A DNA stretch of 64,000 nucleotides, taken from assembly GCF_000785515.1 (NCBI RefSeq), contig NZ_CP009913.1, positions 1,888,001-1,952,000 of the forward strand, written 5' to 3'. Below the pieces are notes generated by a model. That model had not been told where the DNA came from and did no database searches. It was given only the letters and a program-made list of their open reading frames with translations. The translations under genes and the position numbers were made by a program. Below, piece after piece: positions 44,827 to 54,454 of this stretch. How positions within the stretch are numbered: the stretch's first letter is position 1; every line of letters starts with the position of its first letter. This stretch comes from Streptococcus salivarius. Lineage in GTDB: Bacteria; Bacillota; Bacilli; Lactobacillales; Streptococcaceae.

Positions 44827-45720
44827 TTATTTGTTTGTATGCTTGTCAGCTACGTCTTTAGCAAGTGCGAAGTTACCAAGTGTTGCAGAACCATTACCTG
44901 AAACAGCAGGTGTCACAATATACTCATTTACATCTGGTACTGGAAGGTAACCATTCAAAAGAGCTGTGAATTTTTCACGAACACGACGAAGCATGTGTTC
45001 TTGCCCCATAACACCGCCACCAAAGACGATAACTTCAGGACGGTAAAGGACTGTTGCTTGGACAGCCGCTTGAGCAATGTAGTAAGCTTGAACATCCCAA
45101 ACTTCAGAGTGCTGATCAATCAATTCACCACGAATACCTGTACGGGCTTCAAGCGATGGTCCAGCAGCCAAACCTTCCAAACATCCACGGTGGAATGGAC
45201 AAGTTCCATTAAATTCATTGGAAACATCATTTGGGTGAAGAGGTACATATACGTGACCAGCTTCAGTATGACCCATACCACCAATAAATTCACCATTTTG
45301 AATAGCACCAGCACCAATACCAGTCCCGATAGTGTAGTAAACTAGGCTTTTAACACCTTTACGAACAAGCGTTTCACCATAAGCAGATGAGTTAACATCA
45401 GTCGTAAAGTAGAAAGGAACATTAAACTCTTTAGCAATCAAGCCAAGAAGGTCAATATTTGACCAATGTGGTTTTGGTGTTGAAGTCACAAAACCATATG
45501 TTTCAGAGTTTGGATCAACATCAATTGGACCGAATGAACCAATAGCAATTCCAGCCAATTGGTCTTCATAACGTTTGAAAAATTCAATCGTACGATCAAT
45601 TGTTTCATAAGGTGTTGTAGTTGGGAATTGGGTTTTTTCAACGACTTGGAATTTCTCATCACCAACAGCACAGACAAATTTTGTACCACCAGCTTCCAAG
45701 CTTCCGTAAAGTTTAGCCAT
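44827..45720 (-). CDS. scrK: Fructokinase (ROK family)
   Basis: A 297-residue ROK-family sugar kinase that phosphorylates the fructose released when ScrB cleaves sucrose-6-P. ATP motif LEAGGTKFVCAVG at the N-terminus, GTGIGAGAI, and the zinc cluster CPFHRGCLEGLAAGPS typical of the family. It has its own promoter downstream of scrA and leads the scrK-manA-hypothetical transcript. Confidence 0.93.
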   Translation of the reverse strand: MAKLYGSLEAGGTKFVCAVGDEKFQVVEKTQFPTTTPYETIDRTIEFFKRYEDQLAGIAIGSFGPIDVDPNSETYGFVTSTPKPHWSNIDLLGLIAKEFNVPFYFTTDVNSSAYGETLVRKGVKSLVYYTIGTGIGAGAIQNGEFIGGMGHTEAGHVYVPLHPNDVSNEFNGTCPFHRGCLEGLAAGPSLEARTGIRGELIDQHSEVWDVQAYYIAQAAVQATVLYRPEVIVFGGGVMGQEHMLRRVREKFTALLNGYLPVPDVNEYIVTPAVSGNGSATLGNFALAKDVADKHTNK

Positions 45721-45767
45721 ATCTAAAGCTATCTCCTTCTGTGATCTATAAATAACTATCTTATACT

Positions 45768-45796
45768 ATTATAAAGAAAAGCAGGATAAAAGACAA
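45768..45796 (-). promoter_or_regulatory. Promoter of scrK
   Basis: Minus strand TTGTCT (45791-45796), 17-bp spacer, TATAAT (45768-45773), 47 bp before the scrK ATG. Confidence 0.7.
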
Positions 45797-45865
45797 TCTA
45801 AATGAGGCCTTATTTGACAAGGTACAGACTACTCTGCTTCATACTTTTCTTTATGAGACTTTTAA

Positions 45866-45893
45866 CTAAAAAAGCCGAATTGACTTCGACTTT
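45866..45893 (-). terminator. Terminator after scrA
   Basis: Minus-strand stem AAAGTCGAA/TTCGGCTTT (45885-45893 with 45871-45879; one G-T pair) and six T, 10 bp after the scrA stop. Confidence 0.8.
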
Positions 45894-45902
45894 TCTAGCT
45901 TA

Positions 45903-47804
45903 TTATTTAACTGCGATGAAGTCTGCACCTTCAGCAACTGAACCAGTCGCTACTGATGAAACATCTTCGAAGTCTGCAGTGTTTGTAACGATAACCATAG
46001 TTGTATCGTCAAGACCTGCTTCAGTGATTACTGAGCTATCGAAGGTAGCCAAGACATCACCTTTTTTAATACGTTGATTTGCTTGAACTTTAGCATCAAA
46101 TCCTTTACCTTCAAGTGAGACAGTGTCGATACCGATGTGGATAAGCACTTCAGCACCTTTATCAGATTTAAGACCGTAAGCGTGACCTGTTGGGAAGGCG
46201 ATTTGCACTTCACCATCAAATGGTGCAACTACTTGGTTACCTGAAGGTTTGATAGCAGCACCTTTACCCATAGCTCCTGATGAGAAGACTGGGTCATTAA
46301 CATTTTCCAAAGCTACAACTTCACCTTTAAGTGGTGCAGCGATTGTTTCAGCTTGCAATGCAACTGGAGCTGATTCTGCAGATGCAATATCTTCAGCAAC
46401 AACTTCTTTTTGAGCTTCAACTTCTTCCTCTTTGTAACCGAAGATCCAAGTAAGAGCGAAACCAAGAGCAAGTGTTACAAGTACCATAATCACATACTTA
46501 AGTACTTGACCGTTAAGGTATAGAAGAGTACCAGGAACGATTGTTACACCAAATCCTGTACCAGCAAGGTTAAGGATTGATGCCAACCAACCACCGGCAG
46601 CACCAGCGATAAGACCCATGATAAATGGCTTACCGAAACGAAGGTTAACCCCAAAGATAGCTGGTTCAGTGATACCAAGTACCGCTGAAAGAGTTGCAGG
46701 GAAAGCAAGTGCTTTCAATTTAGCATCTTTAGTTTTAACACCCACTGCAAGTGTCGCACCAGCTTGGGCAGTCATAGCAGCTGTGATGATAGCGTTAAGT
46801 GGATCTTTACCAGTATTAGCAATGAGGTTAGCTTCAAGCAAGTTAAAGACGTGGTGAACCCCTGTAACGACGATAACTTGGTGAACTCCACCAAGAACAA
46901 GACCAGCAAGACCAAATGGCAAGTTAAGAATCCATTCTGTAGCAGCAAGAACATAGCTTTCAACAGTATGGAAGACAGGACCAATGATAAAGAGGGCCAA
47001 AGCTGACATTACTGCAAAGACGATAAGTGGACGTAAGAGAAGGTCAAGAACATCTGGAACCCATTTACGAACCCATTGCTCGAACTTAGCACCAAGCAAA
47101 CCTACGAAGAAGGCTGGAAGCACTGAGTTTTGGTAACCTACTACTGGAATAAAATCAAAGAAGTAGATTGGTTTAGCAGCACCTGATGCAACATCCCAAG
47201 CGTTAGGAAGGGCGTTGTTAACCATCATCAAACCAAGAACCAAACCAAGAAGTGGTGAACCACCAAATACGTTAAAGGCTGACCAACAAATCAAGGCTGG
47301 GAAGAAGGCGAAGGCTGTATCTGTCAATACAACTGTGTAAGTGTAGAAATCTGTAGCAGCAAAAGCTTTTGATGTTGTACCGAACAAACCAAGAACTGTA
47401 TCGTTATTGATTGCTCCACGGATACCCATGAAAAGACCAGTCGCTACGATTGCTGGAAGCAATGGAACGAAAACGTCACCGAATGAACGGATAGCACGTT
47501 GGAACCAGTTCCCTTGTTTAGCAGCTTCTGCTTTTTGTTCGTCTTTAGATGCTGTTGGAAGACCTTGAGCAACGACTTCGTCGTAAATCTTGTTAACAGT
47601 ACCTGTACCAAAAATCATTTGGTATTGACCTGAGTTGAAGAAAGCACCTTGAACTTTTTCAATGTTCTCAGCCTTTTCTTTATTGATTTTGTTTTCATCT
47701 TTAACCATCACACGTAGACGAGTCGCACAGTGAGCAACACTGTTGACGTTTTCACGTCCACCGAGGGCATCGATGACTTCTTTTGCAATTTGTTTGTTAT
47801 CCAT
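45903..47804 (-). CDS. scrA: Sucrose PTS transporter, EIIBCA
   Basis: A 633-residue enzyme II of the sucrose phosphotransferase system, importing sucrose as sucrose-6-P. Domains in order: IIB (residues 1-90; phospho-cysteine Cys 26 in VAHCATRLRV), IIC membrane domain (about 105-460, with VTGVHHVFNLLEANLI), and a glucose-type IIA at the C-terminus (phospho-histidine in VLIHIGIDTVSL). The ATG at 47804 (MDNKQIAKEV) follows AAGGAG; a TTG two codons earlier is less likely. Divergent from scrB across a shared operator region. Confidence 0.96.
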   Translation of the reverse strand: MDNKQIAKEVIDALGGRENVNSVAHCATRLRVMVKDENKINKEKAENIEKVQGAFFNSGQYQMIFGTGTVNKIYDEVVAQGLPTASKDEQKAEAAKQGNWFQRAIRSFGDVFVPLLPAIVATGLFMGIRGAINNDTVLGLFGTTSKAFAATDFYTYTVVLTDTAFAFFPALICWSAFNVFGGSPLLGLVLGLMMVNNALPNAWDVASGAAKPIYFFDFIPVVGYQNSVLPAFFVGLLGAKFEQWVRKWVPDVLDLLLRPLIVFAVMSALALFIIGPVFHTVESYVLAATEWILNLPFGLAGLVLGGVHQVIVVTGVHHVFNLLEANLIANTGKDPLNAIITAAMTAQAGATLAVGVKTKDAKLKALAFPATLSAVLGITEPAIFGVNLRFGKPFIMGLIAGAAGGWLASILNLAGTGFGVTIVPGTLLYLNGQVLKYVIMVLVTLALGFALTWIFGYKEEEVEAQKEVVAEDIASAESAPVALQAETIAAPLKGEVVALENVNDPVFSSGAMGKGAAIKPSGNQVVAPFDGEVQIAFPTGHAYGLKSDKGAEVLIHIGIDTVSLEGKGFDAKVQANQRIKKGDVLATFDSSVITEAGLDDTTMVIVTNTADFEDVSSVATGSVAEGADFIAVK

Positions 47805-47834
47805 TTGCAAAAATCTCCTTAATAAAATTTGGTA

Positions 47835-47902
47835 TGAAAGCGTTTAGCTTTTCTTTACGATAACTATTTTAGCATCTTTATATCATATGTCAACCGTTTA
47901 GC
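47835..47902 (-). promoter_or_regulatory. scrA promoter with two ScrR-type operators
   Basis: Minus strand TTGACA (47888-47893), 16-bp spacer, TAAAAT (47866-47871). GCTAAACGGTTGACA overlaps the -35 (47888-47902), and GCTAAACGCTTTCA lies downstream of the -10 (47835-47848). Both contain the AAACG(C/G)TT core of LacI-family operators and share the half-site GCTAAACG. The downstream site is also close to a catabolite (cre) site. Confidence 0.7.
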
Positions 47903-47931
47903 ATAATTTTTTATTTTTTTATGATAAATCG

Positions 47932-47960
47932 TTGATTTTTCTAGGTAAAACGTTTACTAT
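47932..47960 (+). promoter_or_regulatory. scrB promoter with overlapping operator
   Basis: TTGATT (47932-47937), 17-bp spacer, TACTAT (47955-47960). A palindrome GTAAAACGTTTAC (47945-47957) covers the spacer and the start of the -10 and is a likely ScrR (or CcpA) site. Confidence 0.65.
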
Positions 47961-47993
47961 ATTACTAACAAATAGATTAGGAGATCACTTTAT

Positions 47994-49436
47994 ATGAATC
48001 TACCAACAGAAGTTCGTTACCGTCCATACGCAGATTGGACAAACGAAGAAAAAACAAAAATTAAAGAAAATGTTGCTAAATCACCTTGGCGTGCAAGCTA
48101 CCATATTGAACCAGAAACAGGTCTACTTAATGACCCAAACGGTTTTTCTTACTTTAATGGTAAGTTCCAACTCTTCTACCAAAGTTGGCCCTTTGGAGCT
48201 GCTCATGGTTTGAAACAATGGGTGCATACTGAATCTGAAGACTTGGTTCACTTTACAGAAACTGGTGTCAAACTCTTGCCAGACCATGAAAATGATAGCC
48301 ACGGTGCCTACTCAGGTTCTGCTTATCAAATTGGTGATAAACTCTTTATCTTCTACACAGGTAACGTTCGTGATGAAAATTGGGTTCGTGACCCACGTCA
48401 AATCGGTGCCTGGATGGATAAAGACGGCAAAATCGAAAAATTCGACAAGGTTCTTATCAAGCAACCTGCTGATGCTACTGAACACTTCCGTGACCCTCAA
48501 ATCTTCGATTACAAGGGACAATTCTACGCCATCGTTGGTGCTCAAAACCATGATAAACAAGGTTTTATCAAACTTTACAAAGCGGTTGATAATGATGTCG
48601 AAAACTGGGTTGAAGTTGGAGACCTAGACTTTGGTGGTACTGGCTCAGAATACATGATTGAGTGTCCTAACCTTGTCTTTGTAGACGATAAACCTGTTCT
48701 TCTCTACAGCCCACAAGGTCTTGATAAAGCTGAACTTGCCTACGACAACATTTACCCTAACACTTATAAAATTTTCCAAGATTTTGACCCTGAGAAACCT
48801 GCCCTTGTTGATGGCACACCAATCATCAACTTGGACTACGGATTTGAAGCTTATGCAACGCAAGGCTTTAACACTCCAGATGGTCGTGCCCTTATTGTTA
48901 GCTGGATTGGTCTTCCAGACGTGGACTATCCAACTGACAAATATGACTACCAAGGGGCTATGAGCTTGGTTAAAGAATTGTCTATCAAGGACGGAAAACT
49001 CTACCAATACCCAGTTGAAGCCATTACAAGCTTACGTGCTAGCCAAGAAGATTTCTCTGAAAAAGTGTCAACAACTAACACTTATGAGCTTGAACTTAAC
49101 TTCGAAGCTAACAGCCAAACTGAACTTGTCCTCTTTGCAGACCAAGAAGGAAATGGCTTATCACTTACGGTTGATACTGAAAATGGAAAAGTTATCCTTG
49201 ACCGTTCTAAAGCTGGTGAACAATATGCGACTGACTTTGGCACAAGTCGTGAATGTACTCTTGATGCCGGTCAAGCTGCAACAGCAAACATCTTTGTAGA
49301 CAATTCAATCGTTGAAATTTTCTTCAACAAAGGTGAAAAAGTCTTCACTAGCCGCGTCTTCCCAAGTGCAGAACAAACTGGTATCAAAGTGACATCAGGG
49401 AACGTTTCTGGACACTACTTCGACTTGAAATACTAA
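47994..49436 (+). CDS. scrB: Sucrose-6-phosphate hydrolase
   Basis: A 480-residue GH32 enzyme that cleaves sucrose-6-P to glucose-6-P and fructose. The nucleophile is in LLNDPNG (Asp 47), the transition-state residue in FRDPQIF and the acid/base in YMIECPNL. The C-terminal beta-sandwich ends with FVDNSIVEIFFN, typical of the family. No signal peptide. AGGAGATC precedes the ATG, and scrR follows 8 bp after the stop. Confidence 0.96.
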   Translation: MNLPTEVRYRPYADWTNEEKTKIKENVAKSPWRASYHIEPETGLLNDPNGFSYFNGKFQLFYQSWPFGAAHGLKQWVHTESEDLVHFTETGVKLLPDHENDSHGAYSGSAYQIGDKLFIFYTGNVRDENWVRDPRQIGAWMDKDGKIEKFDKVLIKQPADATEHFRDPQIFDYKGQFYAIVGAQNHDKQGFIKLYKAVDNDVENWVEVGDLDFGGTGSEYMIECPNLVFVDDKPVLLYSPQGLDKAELAYDNIYPNTYKIFQDFDPEKPALVDGTPIINLDYGFEAYATQGFNTPDGRALIVSWIGLPDVDYPTDKYDYQGAMSLVKELSIKDGKLYQYPVEAITSLRASQEDFSEKVSTTNTYELELNFEANSQTELVLFADQEGNGLSLTVDTENGKVILDRSKAGEQYATDFGTSRECTLDAGQAATANIFVDNSIVEIFFNKGEKVFTSRVFPSAEQTGIKVTSGNVSGHYFDLKY

Positions 49437-49444
49437 GGTGATTT

Positions 49445-50410
49445 ATGGTCGCAAAGCTTACTGACGTTGCCGAACTGGCTGGTGTGAGCCCAACCACAGT
49501 TTCTCGCGTCATAAACAAAAAGGGCTACCTCTCACAGAAGACCATTGACAAAGTTCACGCTGCTATGCAAGAACTCAACTATAAACCTAATAATTTAGCT
49601 CGAGGTCTTCAAGGAAAGTCGGCCAAACTTGTTGGCTTGATTTTCCCAAATATCTCCAATGTCTTTTATGCTGAGCTTATTGAACGTCTTGAAGATGAAC
49701 TCTTTAAGCAAGGCTATAAAACCATCATTTGTAACAGTGAGCATGATCCTAACAAGGAAAAGGACTATTTGGAGATGCTTGCCGCCAATCAATGTGATGG
49801 CATCATCTCGTCTAGCCACAATCTTGGCATTGAGGATTATGAGAAGGTTGAAGCTCCCATCGTTGCCTTCGACCGTAATCTCGCCCCAAAGATTCCTATC
49901 GTTTCATCTGACAACTTTGAAGGTGGGAAGTTAGCCGCAAGAGCTCTGGTTAAAGCTGGTTGTCAACGAATTGTCATGATTACAGGTTATGATAATTCGG
50001 ATTCTCCAACAGGACTCCGTCAACTAGGTTTTAATTATGAGTTGGACAAAAAAGGTATTATCCGTCCCGTTCCAAACGATTTGTCTCTCATGCGACGAGA
50101 ATTAGAAATCAAATCTATCATTTCTCGTGAAAAGCCAGATGGCATCTTTGTTTCGGACGATTTAACAGCTATCTTGGTTATGAAGGTAGTTAGACAATTG
50201 GAACTTTCTATCCCTGATGACCTTAAAATCATCGGTTATGACGGAACTGCCTTTATCCGTCACTTTTACCCAGAGCTAGCAACTATCCAACAACCTTTGG
50301 ACGAAATTGCTAAGCTTTGTGTCGAAATTCTTCTCAAGAAAATTAAAGGCAAAACAGTTAATCGTGATTACGTGCTTCCAGTAAATTTGATTGCCGGTGG
50401 TAGTATATAA
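49445..50410 (+). CDS. scrR: Sucrose operon repressor, LacI family
   Basis: A 321-residue LacI/GalR regulator. The N-terminal HTH reads LTDVAELAGVSPTTVSRVINKKG, here cited as VAELAGVSPTTVSRV, followed by the hinge NNLARGLQGK and a periplasmic-binding-like sugar domain. It is the last gene of scrBR and should bind the operators at 47835-47957. Confidence 0.95.
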   Translation: MVAKLTDVAELAGVSPTTVSRVINKKGYLSQKTIDKVHAAMQELNYKPNNLARGLQGKSAKLVGLIFPNISNVFYAELIERLEDELFKQGYKTIICNSEHDPNKEKDYLEMLAANQCDGIISSSHNLGIEDYEKVEAPIVAFDRNLAPKIPIVSSDNFEGGKLAARALVKAGCQRIVMITGYDNSDSPTGLRQLGFNYELDKKGIIRPVPNDLSLMRRELEIKSIISREKPDGIFVSDDLTAILVMKVVRQLELSIPDDLKIIGYDGTAFIRHFYPELATIQQPLDEIAKLCVEILLKKIKGKTVNRDYVLPVNLIAGGSI

Positions 50411-50413
50411 ATA

Positions 50414-50449
50414 AAAGTCGCAAGAAATCTCCGCTTGCGACTTTTTTTC
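50414..50449 (+). terminator. Terminator after scrBR
   Basis: Stem AAAGTCGCAAG/CTTGCGACTTT with a 9-nt loop and T run, right after the scrR stop. Confidence 0.88.
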
Positions 50450-50463
50450 TTGTTAAATTTGTA

Positions 50464-50498
50464 GAAAAAAGAAGTTGAAACAGTGCTCAACTTCTTTT
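50464..50498 (-). terminator. Terminator after nusB
   Basis: Minus-strand 12-bp stem AAAAGAAGTTGA/TCAACTTCTTTT (one or two imperfect pairs) followed by T run, 2 bp after the nusB stop. Confidence 0.8.
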
Positions 50499-50500
50499 GC

Positions 50501-50935
50501 TTATGCTTCATCTGTCACGAACTGACTAAGTACACCGTTAATGAACTTAGCAGATGTTTCATCAGAATATTTTTTAGCGATTTCAATAATTTCATTGATA
50601 GCCACACGTCCTGGTGTTTCTTCAAATGACGTGATTTCATAAAGTCCTAAACGAAGGAGGGTACGATCTGTCACAATCAAACGTGAGAGGCTCCAACCCT
50701 CTTTCAATTTTTCTTCAATTTGACTATCAAGTTGAGCCAACTCTTCACGGACGCCTGTTACTAGGCTAAGGAGAAAGGCTGGTACATCAACTTCAGTTTC
50801 TTCGTCAATTGGCTTGTCATAAGTGTAAGCGAAATGTGCTTGTTCCAGAGCTTCACCACCAAATTCAAGGGCAAAAAGCGTTTGAAAAGCACGCTCACGA
50901 AGGTCACGACGTGAATCTTTAAAGATATTAGTCAT
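50501..50935 (-). CDS. nusB: Transcription antitermination protein NusB
   Basis: A 144-residue all-helical NusB, which with NusE loads on boxA of rRNA transcripts. Typical motifs: [17 protein letters not shown] at the N-terminus, [16 protein letters not shown] and [20 protein letters not shown], the last cut here to [10 protein letters not shown]. The start overlaps the end of the Asp23-family gene by 8 bp. The efp-Asp23-nusB order is standard in Firmicutes. Confidence 0.95.
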   Translation of the reverse strand: MTNIFKDSRRDLRERAFQTLFALEFGGEALEQAHFAYTYDKPIDEETEVDVPAFLLSLVTGVREELAQLDSQIEEKLKEGWSLSRLIVTDRTLLRLGLYEITSFEETPGRVAINEIIEIAKKYSDETSAKFINGVLSQFVTDEA

Positions 50936-51317
50936 TCAAAAAATCCTCGTTAAACAATTCAGCCAAGTCTGGTTTTTGTGACTTTTCAGTAACAATAGAT
51001 TCAACGTGAACGTTGACTTCTGAAATTGCCACTTCTGCCATATCATAGACAGCTGCTTTAACAGCTTTTTGAATTTCAATTGAAACCGCTGGTACGTTAA
51101 CCCCATACTGAAGTGAAACGTAGATATCAGCATTTACAGTACCATCTTCTTCTGTTCGGAGGTAAACACCACGTCCCAAGCTTGTTTTGCTGAGGCTATC
51201 TGTAACGTTCTTATTTTGAAGGGCGTAAACACCTTCCACTTTAGTTGCAGCGATACCTGTAATCACTTCGAGCACGCGAGGGGCAATTACAATTTCACCG
51301 ATATTTTCTGTAGTCAT
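50928..51317 (-). CDS. Asp23/Gls24 (DUF322) family protein
   Basis: A 129-residue Asp23/Gls24-family protein ([51 protein letters not shown]). Members are linked to alkaline and envelope stress; this one is the housekeeping copy between efp and nusB. The ATG at 51317 ([10 protein letters not shown]) is preceded by AAAGGA; the longer frame to 51359 is not supported. Confidence 0.9.
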   Translation of the reverse strand: MTTENIGEIVIAPRVLEVITGIAATKVEGVYALQNKNVTDSLSKTSLGRGVYLRTEEDGTVNADIYVSLQYGVNVPAVSIEIQKAVKAAVYDMAEVAISEVNVHVESIVTEKSQKPDLAELFNEDFLND

Positions 51318-51387
51318 CGCATGTTTCCTTTCCGTTAGTTTGGAAAATAAAGCCTTCAAACCAATGGTTTGAAAGACTTAGTTGGGC

Positions 51388-51948
51388 TTAGGCACGTGAT
51401 ACGTAAGTACCTTCAGCTGTGTTGATAACCAATTTTTGACCAGCTTCGATAAAGTCTGGAACGTTAACCACAAGACCAGTTTCAAGTGTTGCAGGTTTAC
51501 CTGAACCTGTAACTGTTGCACCCTTGATTGATGGTTGTGTTTCAGTAACAGTCAATTCAACAGTTGTTGGTACTTGCACACCGATAACTTCTGTTCCGTA
51601 GAATTGGATTTTTACTTCTGAGTTTTCAAGGATAAATTTCAATTCTTCTTGAACGTTGGCTACCGGGATTTCATATTGGTCATATGTTTCAGTGTTCATG
51701 AAGTATGCAGTATCATCCATTTGGTACAAGTATTGTGCTGGTACTGTTTCGATGATTGCTTGTTCAAATTTTTCTTCTGGACGGTAGCTAGTATCAAAAG
51801 TTGAACCTGAGCGAACATCACGCAATTTCATACGCATGATTGTGTTACCTTTACCAGGTTTGTGGTGGCTAGCTTCAAGAACTTTGATCAATTTGCCATC
51901 GTTAGTTACGAAAGTCATACCCGCACGGAGTTTACTTGCTTCAATCAT
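51388..51948 (-). CDS. efp: Elongation factor P
   Basis: A 186-residue EF-P, three beta-barrel domains. It relieves ribosome stalling at polyproline. The modified-lysine loop is [16 protein letters not shown] (Lys 30 and Lys 33). The C-terminus YVSRA is typical. It is encoded 70 bp before the Asp23 gene. Confidence 0.96.
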   Translation of the reverse strand: MIEASKLRAGMTFVTNDGKLIKVLEASHHKPGKGNTIMRMKLRDVRSGSTFDTSYRPEEKFEQAIIETVPAQYLYQMDDTAYFMNTETYDQYEIPVANVQEELKFILENSEVKIQFYGTEVIGVQVPTTVELTVTETQPSIKGATVTGSGKPATLETGLVVNVPDFIEAGQKLVINTAEGTYVSRA

Positions 51949-52063
51949 TATTAAATACCTCTTTGTAAAAAATTATTATCAGTTTATTCTACCATAAATG
52001 ACAGCATGGCTCAAATGTTTTATAGATTCAAGCCCAATCCTCAGGCTTTTTTCAAAGAACAAA

Positions 52064-52519
52064 CTAGTCATCCATTCCTAAGTGAACCTCTGGAACATCA
52101 TGTTGCAAATAAGAAACACCCTTTTGTTCCATCAACTCAATCGCAAATGGGTGCGGTCTATAATTGGCCTTGTAAGTAATCTTTACGATACCAGCTTGCA
52201 AGAGGGCTTTGGTACAGTTGATACAAGGAAAATGAGTCACATAAATCTCTGTATTTTTGGTAGAAATCCCCTCTTTGGCACATTGGATAAGGGCATTCAT
52301 CTCTGCGTGTACCGTACGAATACAATGACCATCTTCCATGTAGTGACCTACTTCGTTACAGTTATCAGTCTCAGAAACCCCGCCATTATAACCTGTAGCG
52401 ATAATACGCTTGTCCTTGACTAAAACAGCCCCAACAAAGGCACGATCACACGTAGAACGCTTAGAAATCAGCTCTGCATTAGCCATAAAATAATCTTGCC
52501 AAGATAAACGGTTTGGCAT
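52064..52519 (-). CDS. comEB: dCMP deaminase / ComEB
   Basis: A 151-residue zinc deaminase converting dCMP to dUMP for dTTP synthesis. The catalytic motif is VHAEMNAL and the zinc cysteines are in [10 protein letters not shown]. The ATG at 52519 ([10 protein letters not shown]) has GGAGGA upstream; the longer frame starts with a TTG inside that site. In many Firmicutes it lies in competence operons, here in the efp block, 18 bp after the peptidase gene. Confidence 0.92.
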   Translation of the reverse strand: MPNRLSWQDYFMANAELISKRSTCDRAFVGAVLVKDKRIIATGYNGGVSETDNCNEVGHYMEDGHCIRTVHAEMNALIQCAKEGISTKNTEIYVTHFPCINCTKALLQAGIVKITYKANYRPHPFAIELMEQKGVSYLQHDVPEVHLGMDD

Positions 52520-52537
52520 AAAGTATTCCTCCAAATC

Positions 52538-53599
52538 TTAGAGAACAATCAATTCCTTAGGCGCAAGGGTAATCAATTCACAACCATTTTCTGTGATAAT
52601 GATGTCGTCTTCGATACGAACACCATATTTATCAGCCAAATAAACACCTGGCTCGTCTGTCAAGACCATACCAGCTTCGATGGTTTCATCAGAATTACCA
52701 AAGTAAGGAATCTCGTGAATGTCAAGACCGATACCATGTCCGATACCATGTGTAAAGTAATCACCGTACCCCGCTTCGACAATAACATCACGCGCAACCT
52801 TATCATAGTCACGACGTGTCATGCCAGCCTTAGCCGCATCAATCAAGGCCTGGTTAGAACGTAAAACGATATCATAAATTTCACGCTCCTCATCAGTAGT
52901 GTCACCAATATGGATAGTACGAGTCATATCGCTAACGTAGTGGTTGTAGTAGCATCCAAAGTCCATAGTCAGGGTCTCACCAGATTGAATAACCTTTTCT
53001 GAAGCAACCCCGTGAGGCATAGCTGAACGGTAACCTGAAGCAATGATAGACTCAAAGGAAATCCCTGAAGCTCCGTACTCGCGCATACGGAAATCTAGGA
53101 AGTTTGCCACTTGTAGCTCTGTTGTTTGACCTGGTTTAATGAAATCAAGCACATCTGTAAAGGCACGGTCTGAGATAGAACAAGCCTTACGGATAGTTGC
53201 CAATTCTTTTTCGTCCTTGATCATACGCAACTCTTCCATGAAATTGCTTTGTGGTGACAAAGTGTAGCCTTCAAAAATCGCTTGAAGACCTTGGTAGTAA
53301 GCAAATGACACCTGATTATCGAAACCGATAGTTTCAAGTTTATCAGACTCGATAATTTTAACAATATCCTTAAGTGGATCCTTAGTTTCAATAATATCAA
53401 AGCCATGCACAGATTGTTTGGCAATGAGGGTATAACGTGAATCCGTTAAGAAGAGGCGACGATTCTTAGTAATGAAGACAGTCGCATTTGTCCCCCAGAA
53501 ATCTGTTAAATAATAGATATTTTTTTGTCCTGTCACCAACAAGGCATCAAGGCCTGATTGGGCAAGTTTAGCATCAAATCGTTCAAGTCTACGTTGCAT
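52538..53599 (-). CDS. pepP: Xaa-Pro peptidase, M24 family
   Basis: A 353-residue creatinase-fold metallopeptidase that removes residues from peptides with proline in position 2. All five metal ligands are visible: Asp in MDFGCYYN and VSDMTRTIH, His in HGIGHGIGLDIHE, Glu in TDEPGVYL and RIEDDIII. Whether it is aminopeptidase P or prolidase (PepQ) is not settled by sequence alone. Neighbourhood with efp is as in B. subtilis yqhT-efp. Confidence 0.9.
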   Translation of the reverse strand: MQRRLERFDAKLAQSGLDALLVTGQKNIYYLTDFWGTNATVFITKNRRLFLTDSRYTLIAKQSVHGFDIIETKDPLKDIVKIIESDKLETIGFDNQVSFAYYQGLQAIFEGYTLSPQSNFMEELRMIKDEKELATIRKACSISDRAFTDVLDFIKPGQTTELQVANFLDFRMREYGASGISFESIIASGYRSAMPHGVASEKVIQSGETLTMDFGCYYNHYVSDMTRTIHIGDTTDEEREIYDIVLRSNQALIDAAKAGMTRRDYDKVARDVIVEAGYGDYFTHGIGHGIGLDIHEIPYFGNSDETIEAGMVLTDEPGVYLADKYGVRIEDDIIITENGCELITLAPKELIVL

Positions 53600-53696
53600 T
53601 ATGAATTACTCCTTTGGTATTTTAGGTTAATTATACCAAATTTTCAGACTTTAAAGGATTAAATTGGCATTTTAGATAGTTTTTTTGATGTCATAA

Positions 53697-53724
53697 AGAA
53701 AAAGTCAGATGAAACTCTGACTTT
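53697..53724 (-). terminator. Terminator after ABC transporter 53732-55265
   Basis: Minus-strand stem AAAGTCAGA/TCTGACTTT with a 6-nt loop and TTTTTC tail, 8 bp after the permease stop. Confidence 0.8.
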
Positions 53725-53731
53725 ATTAGCA

Positions 53732-54454
53732 TTACACAAAGGCTCGCTTTTCGTAGATAGTTGGCGCAAAGAGGAGCAAAACCAAAGTCCAAGCAAACAA
53801 AACAAGGGCTTCGCGAAGACTGAAGAACTGTTGACCGCTAGTAAAGACTGCTCGCATAAAGCTAAATGGCACATAAGTCATCAGCTTAGTCATGGTATCC
53901 CCTAAACTAGCCAAATAGAGCGTAAAGAAAGTCATTCCTGTCACTCCAAAATAGGCCGTTACAAAGGCTGTCAAGGTATTTTTTACAAACAAGACAAGCA
54001 AAGAGGAAACCATATAAATAAAGGCTCCATAGAGTAGGAAATCAATATAGATGTTTCTAATATAATCCCACAAAGGAAAATCTACATGTTGCACAGAATA
54101 CTTGTAGAAGACCAACTCCAAAACCAAAATAGTAGCAGCAACTATAGACAACACAAGGAAACTTAAGAGTTTTCGAAGAATAACCTCGCGTCCAGATAAG
54201 GAAGACACCCGAATCATATTAATTGTTCGATTCTGAAATTCTCGTCCAAGACTAGATACTGCTAGATAAGCAAAGACGATATCCACGATAAAGGAATAAC
54301 TGGCAACAATCGCTGATGGCCCAAGGTAATCTCCCTTATAGCCATCACATAAGATTACAATTGCACCAATCAAGGCTACCAATCCAAGACAAATAAAGAC
54401 ACTCCTTGTCACACATTCCTGCTTTAAAAATACCGTTCTCAATTTACTTTTCAT
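53732..54454 (-). CDS. ABC-2 permease, bacteriocin/antibiotic resistance type
   Basis: A 240-residue protein with six hydrophobic segments (MKSKLRTVFLKQECVTRSVF at the start; LGREFQNRTINMI in a cytoplasmic loop), as in BcrB/LanEG-type permeases. The ATG at 54454 overlaps the ATPase gene's end by 11 bp and has GAGGTG before it. Together they form an exporter that could confer self-immunity to the nearby bacteriocin; that is inference from position. Confidence 0.75.
   Translation of the reverse strand: MKSKLRTVFLKQECVTRSVFICLGLVALIGAIVILCDGYKGDYLGPSAIVASYSFIVDIVFAYLAVSSLGREFQNRTINMIRVSSLSGREVILRKLLSFLVLSIVAATILVLELVFYKYSVQHVDFPLWDYIRNIYIDFLLYGAFIYMVSSLLVLFVKNTLTAFVTAYFGVTGMTFFTLYLASLGDTMTKLMTYVPFSFMRAVFTSGQQFFSLREALVLFAWTLVLLLFAPTIYEKRAFV

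Noticed and set aside
47835..47848. Calling TGAAAGCGTTTAGC a cre (CcpA) site
   Set aside because: It misses the last two consensus bases (CA) and shares its half-site with the second scrA site, so a ScrR operator is the better reading; dual use remains possible.
52020..52060. Hairpin AAGCC/GGCTTTTTT near the end of comEB as its terminator
   Set aside because: The T run is on the plus strand, where no gene ends; on the minus strand the hairpin lacks a T tail.
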